Source: an uncultured Bacilli bacterium (GTDB lineage: Bacteria; Bacillota_I; Bacilli_A; RF39; UBA660). Taken from it: a stretch of DNA of 17,965 bases. The translations under genes were made by a program, and so were the position numbers. Location of the stretch: the NCBI GenBank assembly GCA_934155185.1, contig CAKPGT010000019.1:1-17965 (forward strand), in the 5' to 3' direction. Shown here piece after piece: positions 1 through 7,083 of this stretch (within the stretch, counting starts at the first letter, position 1; every line of letters starts with the position of its first letter). The notes below the pieces were generated by a model that saw only the letters and a list, made by a program, of their open reading frames with translations, made no database searches and had not been told where the DNA came from.

Positions 1-27
1 ACCGTTCTTAGTGTAACTAATATTCAT
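1..27 (-). CDS. Start of an unidentified gene, cut by the window edge
   Basis: An ATG at 25-27 (minus strand) has a GGAG ribosome binding site 8 nt upstream and begins the peptide MNISYTKNG before the window ends. The frame is also open upstream to a TAA at 70-72, so earlier starts are possible. The opening vaguely resembles transposon-encoded TnpV-type proteins, but nine residues cannot identify it. It sits directly behind the truncated amidase, so it may belong to the sequence that disrupted that gene. Confidence 0.3.
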
Positions 28-69
28 AACATTTCTCCATTTCTTTCTAAATTTATTTGGCTTTAATTG

Positions 70-351
70 TTATACATACTTTGTTACACAATGACCATCG
101 CCACCTCCTGCATTTAAGTGATTAGATATAACTATATCATCACTACTAGTAATATTTGGCCTAATCGTATTTATACGATCAGTTGGATTTAAAGTAGTAT
201 CCTCTGTTCTAGTTATAACGGTAGGTATTCCCAAATCCTTAAACCTGTTATACATATAATTAGCAATCTTTAAAGTATAGTCCTTTTCTATTATATCTCC
301 GCTTGAAGAACCTGGATCTGTTCCACCATGTCCTGCATCTACTATAACCAT
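70..351 (-). pseudogene. Truncated N-acetylmuramoyl-L-alanine amidase (Amidase_3), C-terminal half missing
   Basis: The 93-residue product matches the first half of a zinc amidase of the Amidase_3 family, which cleaves the bond between N-acetylmuramic acid and the stem peptide of peptidoglycan. Visible are the opening strand MVIVDAGHGG with Zn ligand His8, the EKD motif with Glu22, TRTxD, and the third Zn ligand His78 in SNHLNAGGG. Family members are about 170-200 residues. After GGGDG (residue 86) the sequence turns unrelated (HCVTKYV) and stops, so the catalytic C-terminal glutamate is absent. There is no signal peptide; the protein starts at the catalytic strand, as some compact amidases do. 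The start is supported by GAAGGAG 7 nt upstream. A functional enzyme is unlikely. The remainder could lie beyond the window if an element inserted here. Confidence 0.65.
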
Positions 352-442
352 ATTATCACTCCTTCAAAGTATTGTATGTTTAATACCTATAAATGTGATA
401 CAGGTGTATACTTATTTAATACCATGCATGCTTCTAGTCAAA

Positions 443-1117
443 TTACTTCTTATTTTTTTTACTTATCTTATAATATTTTTCTTTAAGCACCTTAAGATCG
501 GGAAATGATTTCATTAAACGTTTACCAAATTTTGAATAATTAGTAATATACTCCCTTACCTTTTTAGTAATTTCCTCTGTGTTATCCATAACTATTTTTC
601 TTGTTGATAAATGTATTTTTGTAATAACAGAATATGACACTATATTATCAATCAAAAATAATATAAATAGCAGTGTTGCCATGGCATTAATCATACTTTC
701 AGACATTCTTAGTACCAATCCACTTATAAAGGGATTTAATACATACATAAGAAAACATCCTAACAGTCCAAATGGTATAAGTGTTTCAAGACATATTCTA
801 CCATTTATATTGAATTTTCTGTCACTATAATCCCACCATCTAGCCTTAAACAATTTCTCCATAAAATAGCTGGTTAAATACTCCAAAATAGAACATATTA
901 CCATAGCCATCACAAATAATACAATCGGGTCATCTAAGTATTTGTCCAAAAGAAACATCATTAAAATACAACCAAAGCCGTATATTGGGCAATACGGTCC
1001 GATTAAGAATCCTCTATTAACTAATATATGCCCCCTAGCATATGTAAAACATACCTCAATTGTCCATCCTATAAAAGAATAAATTAAAAATAATATAAAA
1101 TAATAACCTAAATTCAT
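443..1117 (-). CDS. CmpB-type putative ABC-transporter permease family membrane protein (PF06541)
   Basis: A 224-residue polytopic membrane protein of the family annotated as 'putative ABC transporter permease, CmpB' in Bacillota; its biochemical role is not established. Signature motifs in order are the N-terminal FLIYSFIGWTIEV, then NRGFLIGPYCPIYGFG (about 34-49), EYLTSYFMEKLF, WWDYS and FNINGRICLE (about 102-111), followed by further hydrophobic segments. About five or six membrane helices are apparent. The last 50 residues are basic and likely cytoplasmic. The start has TAGGAGAT 5 nt upstream. It lies 24 nt after the Abi gene on the same strand, so co-transcription with it is plausible. 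The name implies transport, but no ATPase or substrate-binding partner is nearby. Confidence 0.8.
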   Translation of the reverse strand: MNLGYYFILFLIYSFIGWTIEVCFTYARGHILVNRGFLIGPYCPIYGFGCILMMFLLDKYLDDPIVLFVMAMVICSILEYLTSYFMEKLFKARWWDYSDRKFNINGRICLETLIPFGLLGCFLMYVLNPFISGLVLRMSESMINAMATLLFILFLIDNIVSYSVITKIHLSTRKIVMDNTEEITKKVREYITNYSKFGKRLMKSFPDLKVLKEKYYKISKKNKK

Positions 1118-1141
1118 AATATCTCCTATTATTAAATAAAA

Positions 1142-2071
1142 TTAAAGTTTTGATATTTCGCTCCAGTTTTCGGGGAAACCCATTCTATCAAGAATTTTAG
1201 ACTGAGGTATAACATCTACTCTTCCATCTAAAAGGCTCAATTCATATTCAATTTCATTAACCATATCAGTAAAATTTCCCTCATCTAACATATACTTAAG
1301 CATAATAATAACTGCAAATATATCATTTTTCCCATATATATATTCATCATTCATAACAGGTATATTAAGTTCATGATGATATATAGTATCAGATATCATT
1401 TTCTGGGTTCTATGTTCATAAACTATATCTTCATGTGCACATAAGTTTCTATAATTAGAAAGAAGTGCGATATAAGTTCCCAAAGTTTCAACATCTAAAT
1501 TATAATATTCAGCAATAGATAATTTATCATCAGGTTTTAATATAGAATATAATTCATTAATCATACCAAATGACAAAAGCTTCACTAATATCCATAAAGG
1601 AACATATCCATAATTACTTAAATAGTGCAGTGTTGCACTATGTTGTCTTCCATTTATACGAATTTGCCTCTTAATCTTATTTAAAACATCATTTACTTGT
1701 CTAACCATTTTTATATCTTGTGAAAAATTAGAAGCTTTTAAATAATCCTTCTCTTTTATACCATAACGTTTAGATAATCTATATGACATTATTGACTTTA
1801 AATTATTCTCAACAATAAGTAAATTCTTAAATAATATATTTCGAAAGTTTCTATCAAACTGAAAAACGGCATATAATTCTTCAAAAGTAGTTCCTTTTAT
1901 AAAGGTTTTATCTTTATTACTTTTAATAAATATATGACGATATCCGTTGATAAAAAAATAGTTTTCTCTTAAAAGCAAATTTTCTGCTTTATCAACATCA
2001 TTAATAACTAACCCCTTATCCCTTAAAATGTCTATTTGCTCTTCTAAGGTTTTAAATTCTTTTTTTCTCAA
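1142..2071 (-). CDS. Abi family protein (Abi_2/AbiD-AbiF type, HEPN-like)
   Basis: A 309-residue protein of the Abi_2 family (PF07751), whose founders AbiD and AbiF cause abortive infection of phage-infected lactococci. Family features are EEQIDILRDKGL (10-21), the NYFFINGYRHIF block (37-48), FDRNFRNILF (72-81), and SNYGYVPLWILVKLLSFGM (152-170). A late SNYRNLCAHE (206-214) carries an R-x4-H motif (Arg208...His213), typical of HEPN ribonuclease-like folds. Seen: the family motifs. Known: the abortive phenotype of relatives. Inferred: toxic RNase-like action on infection. The start is a TTG at 2071 behind AGGTGAT, with an in-frame stop shortly upstream; no early ATG exists. It follows the rpsI terminator and is spaced 24 nt from the CmpB-like gene. 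No antitoxin-like partner is visible. Confidence 0.85.
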   Translation of the reverse strand: MRKKEFKTLEEQIDILRDKGLVINDVDKAENLLLRENYFFINGYRHIFIKSNKDKTFIKGTTFEELYAVFQFDRNFRNILFKNLLIVENNLKSIMSYRLSKRYGIKEKDYLKASNFSQDIKMVRQVNDVLNKIKRQIRINGRQHSATLHYLSNYGYVPLWILVKLLSFGMINELYSILKPDDKLSIAEYYNLDVETLGTYIALLSNYRNLCAHEDIVYEHRTQKMISDTIYHHELNIPVMNDEYIYGKNDIFAVIIMLKYMLDEGNFTDMVNEIEYELSLLDGRVDVIPQSKILDRMGFPENWSEISKL

Positions 2072-2118
2072 GCAACATCACCTATTTTAAATTATATCAT
2101 AATATATTTTTTTTAACA

Positions 2119-2148
2119 TCAAAAAAAGTACAAATTAATGCACTTTTT
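2119..2148 (-). terminator. Intrinsic terminator after rpsI
   Basis: Four bases past the rpsI stop on the minus strand, arms at 2139-2148 and 2123-2132 form a 10-bp stem (one G-U pair) with a 6-nt loop, followed by a T-run. It separates the ribosomal operon from the Abi gene. Confidence 0.85.
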
Positions 2149-2151
2149 ATA

Positions 2152-2565
2152 CTAACGTTTACTAAATTGTGGAGCACGACGTGCTTTCTTTAAACCGTAC
2201 TTCTTACGCTCTTTAATTCTTGCATCTCTTGTAATAAAACCTGCTTGTTTTAAAATCTTTCTAAATGAAGAATCAGAACTAGGATCAGTGTTTTGATCAT
2301 ATTGTAATAAAGCTCTAGTAATGCCTAAACGTATAGCTCCTGTTTGTCCAGAAAAGCCACCACCGTTTACAGTAACATCTATATCAAACTTATCACGAGT
2401 TTTAGTTACATCAAGTGGTTGAGTTAAATCCATAACTAATGTCTTAAAAGGAAGATATTCATTAACATCCCTACCATTAATGGTAATTTTTCCTTTTCCT
2501 GAAGTCATTCTAACACGTGCTATAGAGCGTTTACGACGACCTGTTCCAACGAATGTTTTTGCCAT
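2152..2565 (-). CDS. rpsI: 30S ribosomal protein S9
   Basis: A 137-residue S9 (uS9), a small-subunit head protein whose C-terminal tail reaches the P-site tRNA. Diagnostic stretches are the N-terminal GTGRRKRSIARV, VNGGGFSGQTGAIRLGI (about 67-83) and the basic tail KKYGLKKARRAPQFSKR ending in the conserved Lys-Arg. Length is close to the usual 130. The ATG at 2565 has AAGGAGG just upstream. It follows rplM by 12 nt, the standard rplM-rpsI operon of Bacteria, and ends at a strong terminator. Confidence 0.98.
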   Translation of the reverse strand: MAKTFVGTGRRKRSIARVRMTSGKGKITINGRDVNEYLPFKTLVMDLTQPLDVTKTRDKFDIDVTVNGGGFSGQTGAIRLGITRALLQYDQNTDPSSDSSFRKILKQAGFITRDARIKERKKYGLKKARRAPQFSKR

Positions 2566-2577
2566 TTATTTTCCTCC

Positions 2578-3006
2578 TTATAATTCTATTAATTCTGGTT
2601 TTTGAGCTTTTTGTTTGTAATCAGAACCTTCATAAACATATAATTTTTTATACATTAGACGTCCTAATCTTCCCTTAGGAAGCATACCCTTAACAGCTCT
2701 TTCTACCATTTCTACTGGATAATTTTCACGCATTACTTTTGCAGTTCTTTGTCTTAAACCACCAGTATATCCACTATGATTGTAATAAATTTTTTGATCT
2801 AACTTGTTTCCAGTTAACGTTACTTCCTTGGCGTTAATGATAATAATGTTATCTCCGCAATCAACATGAGGTGTATAAGTTGCCTTATGTTTTCCTCTTA
2901 GCATAACAGCAGCTTTAGCAGCTACTCTACCAAGTGGTTTTCCTTTAGCATCAATAACATACCATTTACGCTCAATGTTTGCGGCATTTGCCATAAATGT
3001 TGTCAT
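2578..3006 (-). CDS. rplM: 50S ribosomal protein L13
   Basis: L13 (uL13), an early-assembly protein of the large subunit, 142 residues from the chosen start, which is the family's normal length. The protein begins MTTFMANAANIERKWYVIDA, matching the usual L13 opening, followed by PLGRVAAKAAVMLRGK, HVDCGDNIIIINA and MLPKGRLGRLMYKKLYVYEG. A longer reading frame starts at 3102, but its extra 32 residues cross the promoter and leader and do not resemble L13. The ATG at 3006 has AAAGGAAAGG about 9 nt upstream. A consensus promoter lies at 3081-3109 and the leader contains a hairpin. Confidence 0.97.
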   Translation of the reverse strand: MTTFMANAANIERKWYVIDAKGKPLGRVAAKAAVMLRGKHKATYTPHVDCGDNIIIINAKEVTLTGNKLDQKIYYNHSGYTGGLRQRTAKVMRENYPVEMVERAVKGMLPKGRLGRLMYKKLYVYEGSDYKQKAQKPELIEL

Positions 3007-3025
3007 CTTTAATTTCCTTTCCTTT

Positions 3026-3054
3026 ATAAATTTGTGTTCCCAATACAAATTTAT
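3026..3054 (-). promoter_or_regulatory. rplM: Hairpin in the rplM 5' leader
   Basis: Arms 3045-3054 and 3026-3035 are perfectly complementary (10 bp) around a 9-nt loop read as ATTGGGAAC on the transcript. The hairpin lies between the predicted start point near 3074 and the ribosome binding site. Some Bacillota carry autoregulatory L13 leaders (Rfam L13_leader). I cannot confirm a match to that consensus, so an L13-binding site is only a hypothesis. Confidence 0.45.
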
Positions 3055-3064
3055 GTGGGTTATA

Positions 3065-3104
3065 AAATGTACCAATTTAAATTCTACTTTAAATTGGTAC
3101 ATTT
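3065..3104. repeat. Perfect 17-bp inverted repeat overlapping the rplM promoter
   Basis: Arms 3065-3081 and 3088-3104 are exact reverse complements around a 6-nt centre (3082-3087). The repeat covers the -35/-10 spacer, the -10 hexamer and the predicted start region of rplM, beginning 12 nt after the cdaR stop. It could be an operator for rplM, or a hairpin in the cdaR read-through transcript acting as a weak terminator. The downstream tract is only ATTTTATAA, so a pure terminator role is not convincing. Confidence 0.7.
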
Positions 3105-3109
3105 GTCAA
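3081..3109 (-). promoter_or_regulatory. Promoter of rplM-rpsI
   Basis: On the minus strand TTGACA (3104-3109, full -35 consensus) is followed by a 17-nt spacer and TAGAAT (3081-3086, 5 of 6 matches to -10). The predicted start is near 3074, giving a leader of about 68 nt. It is the strongest sigma-70-type promoter seen in the window, fitting a ribosomal operon. Confidence 0.8.
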
Positions 3110-3116
3110 TACAATT

Positions 3117-4484
3117 CTACTTTTTTTCTGCTGTAATTATTAGCGTTACTTTAGTAGTTTTAGGGGCATATTTAACTCTTAAATCAGAGCCCTTAACTTC
3201 CACAGGTATTTCATGTCTTCCAACGCCTAAACCTTTTAAGTTAACGTAAGCTATTATCGTTGTAGGATCTAGCTCTGACAATACACTCTGAACACCTTTA
3301 ACACTAACGTTTACCTTAGTACTGTTTTCATCAGCAGCTTGTACAACAAGGCCATCGCCAAGATTTTCATATTTTAAATATAAATCCTTAATTTCCTTAG
3401 TAGCCTCATCACCAAGTTCAACACTAACAGTAACAGAGTTTTCACTTACTGCCCTTACACCAGATGGTTTTTCAAGTGTTATTGAATATTTTTTATTTTC
3501 TTTTAAGTCTCCAACATCAACATATACTGGAATATATGATATCTTATCTAATTTACTTGATTCACCATATATAGTTACTTTACTAATATCTGTAGTTATA
3601 TTACTTATAGCTTTACCAAAGACTATATCATTATAATTCTTAGGAACAACCCTAACTGGCACTTCTTTTTGTGGTGAAGTTATTTTAACAGTTGCTGTAA
3701 TTTTTGAAGGAACAATTTCGGCATCCACTTTCTTGCCATTACTATCATATGCAACAAGTGTAACATCTTTCAATTTTTGTTCACCAACTTGCGGATCAAT
3801 TAAATTCTTAAGGTCTATAAGAGCCTTTACACTAGCAACTTCTTTTAGTAGTGCCTCATTTCCTTTTACATAAACCTTCTCAGTACTTAGCGAAACATCC
3901 TCAACCATTAGTTTTGAATCAATTTTGCTTTTGTTTATAACCTCATAATTAATCTCTTTTTCTTCAGATACTTTTTCATATATAACAATTGTTGCAACCG
4001 ATGGGTCAAGCTTATATTCAACCGAACTTAATGCTTTCTTATATTTTAGATTTACCTTATGAACACCTGGTTTTAGACCGGTAAGATCGACAGTAATATC
4101 ATTTGTAGGTAACTGCTTTGCTAAATAAATGTCAGCTTTTCTACCAATCAATGTAATATCAACAGTATTAGGAAGTCCTTCAACAACATAAGCTTCTTCA
4201 TTATATGTTGCAGAAATAGGTTGGTCGTATAAAACCTCGGCAGATGTCTCAATTAATGAAGTAGACCTAGTATCTGCTATGAAAAATGCCCCAAGTGCAA
4301 TGAGAAGTGACACTATTATTAAACCCGGTTTTCTAGTTATAATTCTTTCAAAATTTCTACCATTTCCTTTAAATCTATTAGAAATAGCAACAAAAAACTT
4401 TGTTATTGGAAGTACTATTTTTTTATCTATAAAATTAGAAAGTCTTTTGAAAACTTTACCAATTGCCTTAAATAGCTTACTCAT
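3117..4484 (-). CDS. cdaR: YbbR-domain protein, regulator of the c-di-AMP cyclase CdaA
   Basis: A 455-residue membrane-anchored protein. In Bacillus and Listeria CdaR binds CdaA and modulates its c-di-AMP synthesis from outside the membrane. An N-terminal cytoplasmic stretch of ~50 basic residues precedes one helix (about 54-70, LIIVSLLIALGAFF). Four consecutive YbbR repeats follow, each of about 90-95 residues. The start chosen is the ATG at 4484 (MSKLFKAIGK): it overlaps the cdaA stop by 8 nt (ATGAGTAA), typical of translational coupling, whereas the longer frame begins inside cdaA. Downstream lies rplM rather than glmM, which follows this pair in many Firmicutes. Confidence 0.93.
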   Translation of the reverse strand: MSKLFKAIGKVFKRLSNFIDKKIVLPITKFFVAISNRFKGNGRNFERIITRKPGLIIVSLLIALGAFFIADTRSTSLIETSAEVLYDQPISATYNEEAYVVEGLPNTVDITLIGRKADIYLAKQLPTNDITVDLTGLKPGVHKVNLKYKKALSSVEYKLDPSVATIVIYEKVSEEKEINYEVINKSKIDSKLMVEDVSLSTEKVYVKGNEALLKEVASVKALIDLKNLIDPQVGEQKLKDVTLVAYDSNGKKVDAEIVPSKITATVKITSPQKEVPVRVVPKNYNDIVFGKAISNITTDISKVTIYGESSKLDKISYIPVYVDVGDLKENKKYSITLEKPSGVRAVSENSVTVSVELGDEATKEIKDLYLKYENLGDGLVVQAADENSTKVNVSVKGVQSVLSELDPTTIIAYVNLKGLGVGRHEIPVEVKGSDLRVKYAPKTTKVTLIITAEKK

Positions 4485-5295
4485 CTTTATCACCACTTTC
4501 ATCAGATTCGTAATCAAATTCAGCTGTTTTCTTTGGCTTTAGCTCATCTAAAATCATCATTTTAGCCTCATCTAACGATAAGTTATAATTTAGATCTCCA
4601 TTTATAGCAATAGAAATTCGGCCTGTTTCCTCTGACACAATTATAGCAATAGCATCTGATTCCTCACTTATACCAATAGCTGCCCTATGCCTTGTGCCCA
4701 GGCGTTTGCTAAACTTCATTTCTACTGTAGTTGGAAATATTGCTCCGGCACTCGTTATTTTATCACCTTGAATTATTACACCACCATCATGCAAAGGATT
4801 ATCTGGGAAAAATATTGCATCAAGTAACTCGTTTGATATTTCGGCATACAATTTTTTTGATCTTTCTATATATTCAGAAAGTGAATTATCTCTTTCAATT
4901 ACTATAAGTGCTCCTATTCTATGCTTTTTTAAATATTCTAATGATTGTCCTATTTCATACACAATTCTTTCCCTTTCTGAAATAGTAAGAACCTTGTGTC
5001 TGCCAAGTAATTGTGAACGTCCAAGTTGTTCTAATACCGATCTTATTTCTGGTTGGAAAATAATTATTAATGCAAGTGGTCCCCACATTATTACGTATTC
5101 TAATAATAAACCAATAGTAGTCAAATCAAATAAATCGCTTACTATCTTTATTACAGTTATTATTATTATACCTTTAAATAGCATGGTAAACTTAACATTA
5201 TTTTTTATACTTTTTAAAATAAAGTAAAGCCCCGCCCACACAATCACTATATCTATTATGTTCTTAACTATAGTTAATAAATTATCTAATGTCAT
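4477..5295 (-). CDS. cdaA: Diadenylate cyclase CdaA (membrane DAC)
   Basis: Condenses two ATP into cyclic di-AMP, the second messenger controlling potassium and osmolyte balance in Bacillota. From the chosen start it has 272 residues: three membrane helices (about 8-28, 37-57, 61-80), then a DAC domain (about 95-250). Catalytic signatures are LHDGG (168-172; the classical motif reads DGA, here Asp-Gly-Gly) and GTRHRAA (200-206, the RHR motif). The tail is acidic. The ATG at 5295 is preceded by TTAGGAGGATAT, an excellent binding site; a further in-frame start 10 codons upstream lacks one. It overlaps cdaR, its regulator, by 8 nt. Confidence 0.96.
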   Translation of the reverse strand: MTLDNLLTIVKNIIDIVIVWAGLYFILKSIKNNVKFTMLFKGIIIITVIKIVSDLFDLTTIGLLLEYVIMWGPLALIIIFQPEIRSVLEQLGRSQLLGRHKVLTISERERIVYEIGQSLEYLKKHRIGALIVIERDNSLSEYIERSKKLYAEISNELLDAIFFPDNPLHDGGVIIQGDKITSAGAIFPTTVEMKFSKRLGTRHRAAIGISEESDAIAIIVSEETGRISIAINGDLNYNLSLDEAKMMILDELKPKKTAEFDYESDESGDKDE

Positions 5296-5331
5296 ATATC
5301 CTCCTAAATCATTCTTTTTTTGCATTTATTT

Positions 5332-5348
5332 ATTATATCAAAATTATA
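5332..5348 (-). promoter_or_regulatory. Tandem -10 elements upstream of cdaA
   Basis: Two TATAAT hexamers lie on the minus strand at 5332-5337 and 5343-5348, each preceded by TGA, giving extended -10 (TGnTATAAT) signals. No good -35 is present 17 nt upstream of either. The leader to the cdaA start would be about 30-40 nt. Confidence 0.5.
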
Positions 5349-5443
5349 TCACAATTGAGGAATAATTTTAACTAAATTTTAAAAATTAAGGAAACATAGA
5401 AAACGAAATTAATTATAACTGTCACTATTTTCCCTTTTGTATC

Positions 5444-5472
5444 AAACAAAAAGCTCTTTATAGAGCCTTTTT
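5444..5472 (-). terminator. Intrinsic terminator after the Asn/Gln-rich gene
   Basis: Minus-strand arms 5462-5471 and 5448-5457 form a 10-bp stem (GCTCT core, one G-U) with a 4-nt loop, followed by TTTTTGTTT. The stem abuts the stop codon of the upstream gene. Confidence 0.8.
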
Positions 5473-6190
5473 AAAACATGTTATTTATTTGATCTTCATT
5501 TTGTAAATTACCATCAAATGGAACAGGACTATTAATGTTCTGAGGATTATTATTCAATACTTGTCCATTATATCCAACCTGAGCATTAGTTACAGCTTGA
5601 TTATTATTAAATGGTAGTGCATTATTTTGAAAATTATTCATATTTTGCTGTGAAGGAAAATTCTCTACTTGATTTACTTCCTGCCCTAATCCCTGATTTT
5701 GAACCATCTGGTTTTGCATAACATTTTGCATATGATTAGGATTTTCAAAATTTGGATTATTTTGAAACTGCATCCCGTTTTGAATTCGTGTTTGATTCAT
5801 AAACTGGTTGGAAGCTGCATTCGGTACTTGACTAACGGGTTCAGACATTTCATTATTTTGCTGATAAGTATTATTTTGCATAGTAGTATTAGAAATTGCC
5901 TCAGGATTTTCTGATTGTACTGAACCTTTATCAAAAATAGCCTGTGAATCAAAATCTATTAACCCATCTGCATCAGTATTGATAGTTTGCGTGTTACTAA
6001 CAGTACTTTCATCTTTATTAACACTATTTTCATTTACAGTATATTCTTGCGGTTTTTGCTTTTTTAAAAATGAACCTGTCTTTCCAGACTTTCTCATATG
6101 CATATCACCAAGAAAACCTATTAGAATGCACAATACAAAAATTGCAATTGCTATCATAAACGTAGTGTTTGATATCAAAATTTCACACAT
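5471..6190 (-). CDS. Membrane-anchored protein with long Asn/Gln-rich tail, function unknown
   Basis: A 239-residue protein that I do not recognise. One N-terminal hydrophobic helix (about 8-27, TTFMIAIAIFVLCILIGFLG) is followed by a basic patch (MRKSGKTGSFLKKQK), suggesting an N-out anchor with the tail in the cytoplasm by the positive-inside rule. From about residue 80 the chain is dominated by Asn, Gln and Met, low in charge and with no predicted fold: a disordered, prion-like composition. A short LIDFDSQAIFD segment precedes it. The start is the ATG at 6190 behind AGGGGTG; the frame extends upstream to a TTG without a binding site. It lies downstream of another membrane protein, with a terminator-like stem between them. 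Confidence 0.75.
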   Translation of the reverse strand: MCEILISNTTFMIAIAIFVLCILIGFLGDMHMRKSGKTGSFLKKQKPQEYTVNENSVNKDESTVSNTQTINTDADGLIDFDSQAIFDKGSVQSENPEAISNTTMQNNTYQQNNEMSEPVSQVPNAASNQFMNQTRIQNGMQFQNNPNFENPNHMQNVMQNQMVQNQGLGQEVNQVENFPSQQNMNNFQNNALPFNNNQAVTNAQVGYNGQVLNNNPQNINSPVPFDGNLQNEDQINNMF

Positions 6191-6231
6191 TTTACACACC
6201 CCTATTCTACTTTTAATATTACCAAATTTAT

Positions 6232-6275
6232 ATAAAAAAAACAATAACTAGTTTTTAAATTTTACTATTATTGTT
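6232..6275 (-). terminator. Terminator overlapping the end of the 6248-6982 gene
   Basis: Minus-strand arms 6264-6275 and 6240-6252 pair over 12 bp with a single bulged base; the stem contains the stop codon of the gene and is followed by a run of eight T. It would partly insulate the next gene (5471-6190), which may have its own weak promoter in this gap. Confidence 0.7.
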
Positions 6276-6982
6276 GTTTTTAGTTTATATAGTTGTTTGT
6301 CTTTGTAAACCTCAGTAACTTTATAAATGGAGTTATCATATGATACTTCTTTAGAAAACCTATTATTAAAAACCTCTTTTATTTTAGAGCTTAGCACATT
6401 ATAATTAAACTTTGAATAGAATGCATTTAATTCATCAGCTATTAGTTCTTCAGAGAATGATTCATTTTCTGAATATATAGTAGATGTAACTTCCAATATT
6501 TTTTCGTATGAATATTTAACCTCAATTTCTATATCATTCTCATTATTATTATAATCATAGTATTTTTTCTTTAAAATAAATGTCTTATATGACCCTTTTT
6601 TTATGGTTTCATATTTATCGCACTTATATTCCGTACAATACCCAGATAACTGTTCAGTTATTCTTGAGTATTTGCTATTAAATGGTTTATTTATAAAATA
6701 TATTCCAGCAGTATTAAATAATAAATATATTAAAAAGAAAATGATAAATATTTTAATATTCCTTTTTACATTTTGCTCATTATTTTTTACAATAAGAATA
6801 ATATTCGTAACTATTCCCAATAATAATAGTGATACATTTAACACCAGTGTAAGTTTCACCAGCCATGGAAGATATCCAATATTATTAAAGATAGCATTAA
6901 ATAATATCAATGAAGCAAGTATTATCATATTTATAAAAAATAATACATATACATCTTTTTTTAAGTCTATTTTTTTATTCAT
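6248..6982 (-). CDS. Three-helix membrane protein with extracytoplasmic domain, function unknown
   Basis: I do not recognise a family in this 244-residue protein. Three hydrophobic helices are apparent at about 11-32, 37-61 and 74-93, with charged loops between. The remaining ~150 residues form a soluble domain that, by the positive-inside rule, may face outward. It holds two closely spaced cysteines (GYCTEYKCDKY, near 109-113) and alternating beta-like and helical stretches (YYDYNNNENDIEIEVKYSY; SFSEELIADELNAFYSKF). The start is the ATG at 6982 with GTGGAGGAATTT upstream; a longer frame to 7012 crosses the promoter. It is divergent from the UPF0316-like gene. Confidence 0.75.
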   Translation of the reverse strand: MNKKIDLKKDVYVLFFINMIILASLILFNAIFNNIGYLPWLVKLTLVLNVSLLLLGIVTNIILIVKNNEQNVKRNIKIFIIFFLIYLLFNTAGIYFINKPFNSKYSRITEQLSGYCTEYKCDKYETIKKGSYKTFILKKKYYDYNNNENDIEIEVKYSYEKILEVTSTIYSENESFSEELIADELNAFYSKFNYNVLSSKIKEVFNNRFSKEVSYDNSIYKVTEVYKDKQLYKLKTTIIVKFKN

Positions 6983-7000
6983 AAATTCCTCCACGGTGAT

Positions 7001-7006
7001 ATTATA
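7001..7006 (-). promoter_or_regulatory. Extended -10 promoter of the 6248-6982 gene
   Basis: TGTTATAAT on the minus strand (TATAAT at 7001-7006) lies 18 nt before the start codon, leaving only enough leader for the GGAGGA site. No clear -35 is seen. Confidence 0.5.
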
Positions 7007-7027
7007 ACACAATTTAAAGACTTTTTA

Positions 7028-7056
7028 TTGATGAAACATAATTATTATGTTATTAT
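7028..7056 (+). promoter_or_regulatory. Promoter of the UPF0316-like gene with an internal dyad
   Basis: TTGATG (7028-7033), a 17-nt spacer and TATTAT (7051-7056) precede the gene by about 28 nt. The spacer is almost entirely a dyad: 8-bp arms 7035-7042 and 7044-7051 around one base. It sits between two divergent genes, so an operator is possible, but AT-rich dyads also arise by chance. Confidence 0.5.
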
Positions 7057-7083
7057 TAATCTGGTGTTAGTAAAGGAGGACAA

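Noticed and set aside
425..431. GCATGCATG palindromic stretch before the amidase as an operator
   Set aside because: Too short and without a well-placed promoter; likely chance.
579..830. Antisense open frame inside the CmpB-like gene, and similar frames opposite cdaR, cdaA and the M18 gene
   Set aside because: They have no binding sites, no recognisable families, and follow from the low stop-codon density opposite real genes.
3007..3102. 32-residue N-terminal extension of L13
   Set aside because: It would be translated from the promoter and leader hairpin region, resembles no L13 sequence, and a good binding site precedes the internal ATG at 3006.
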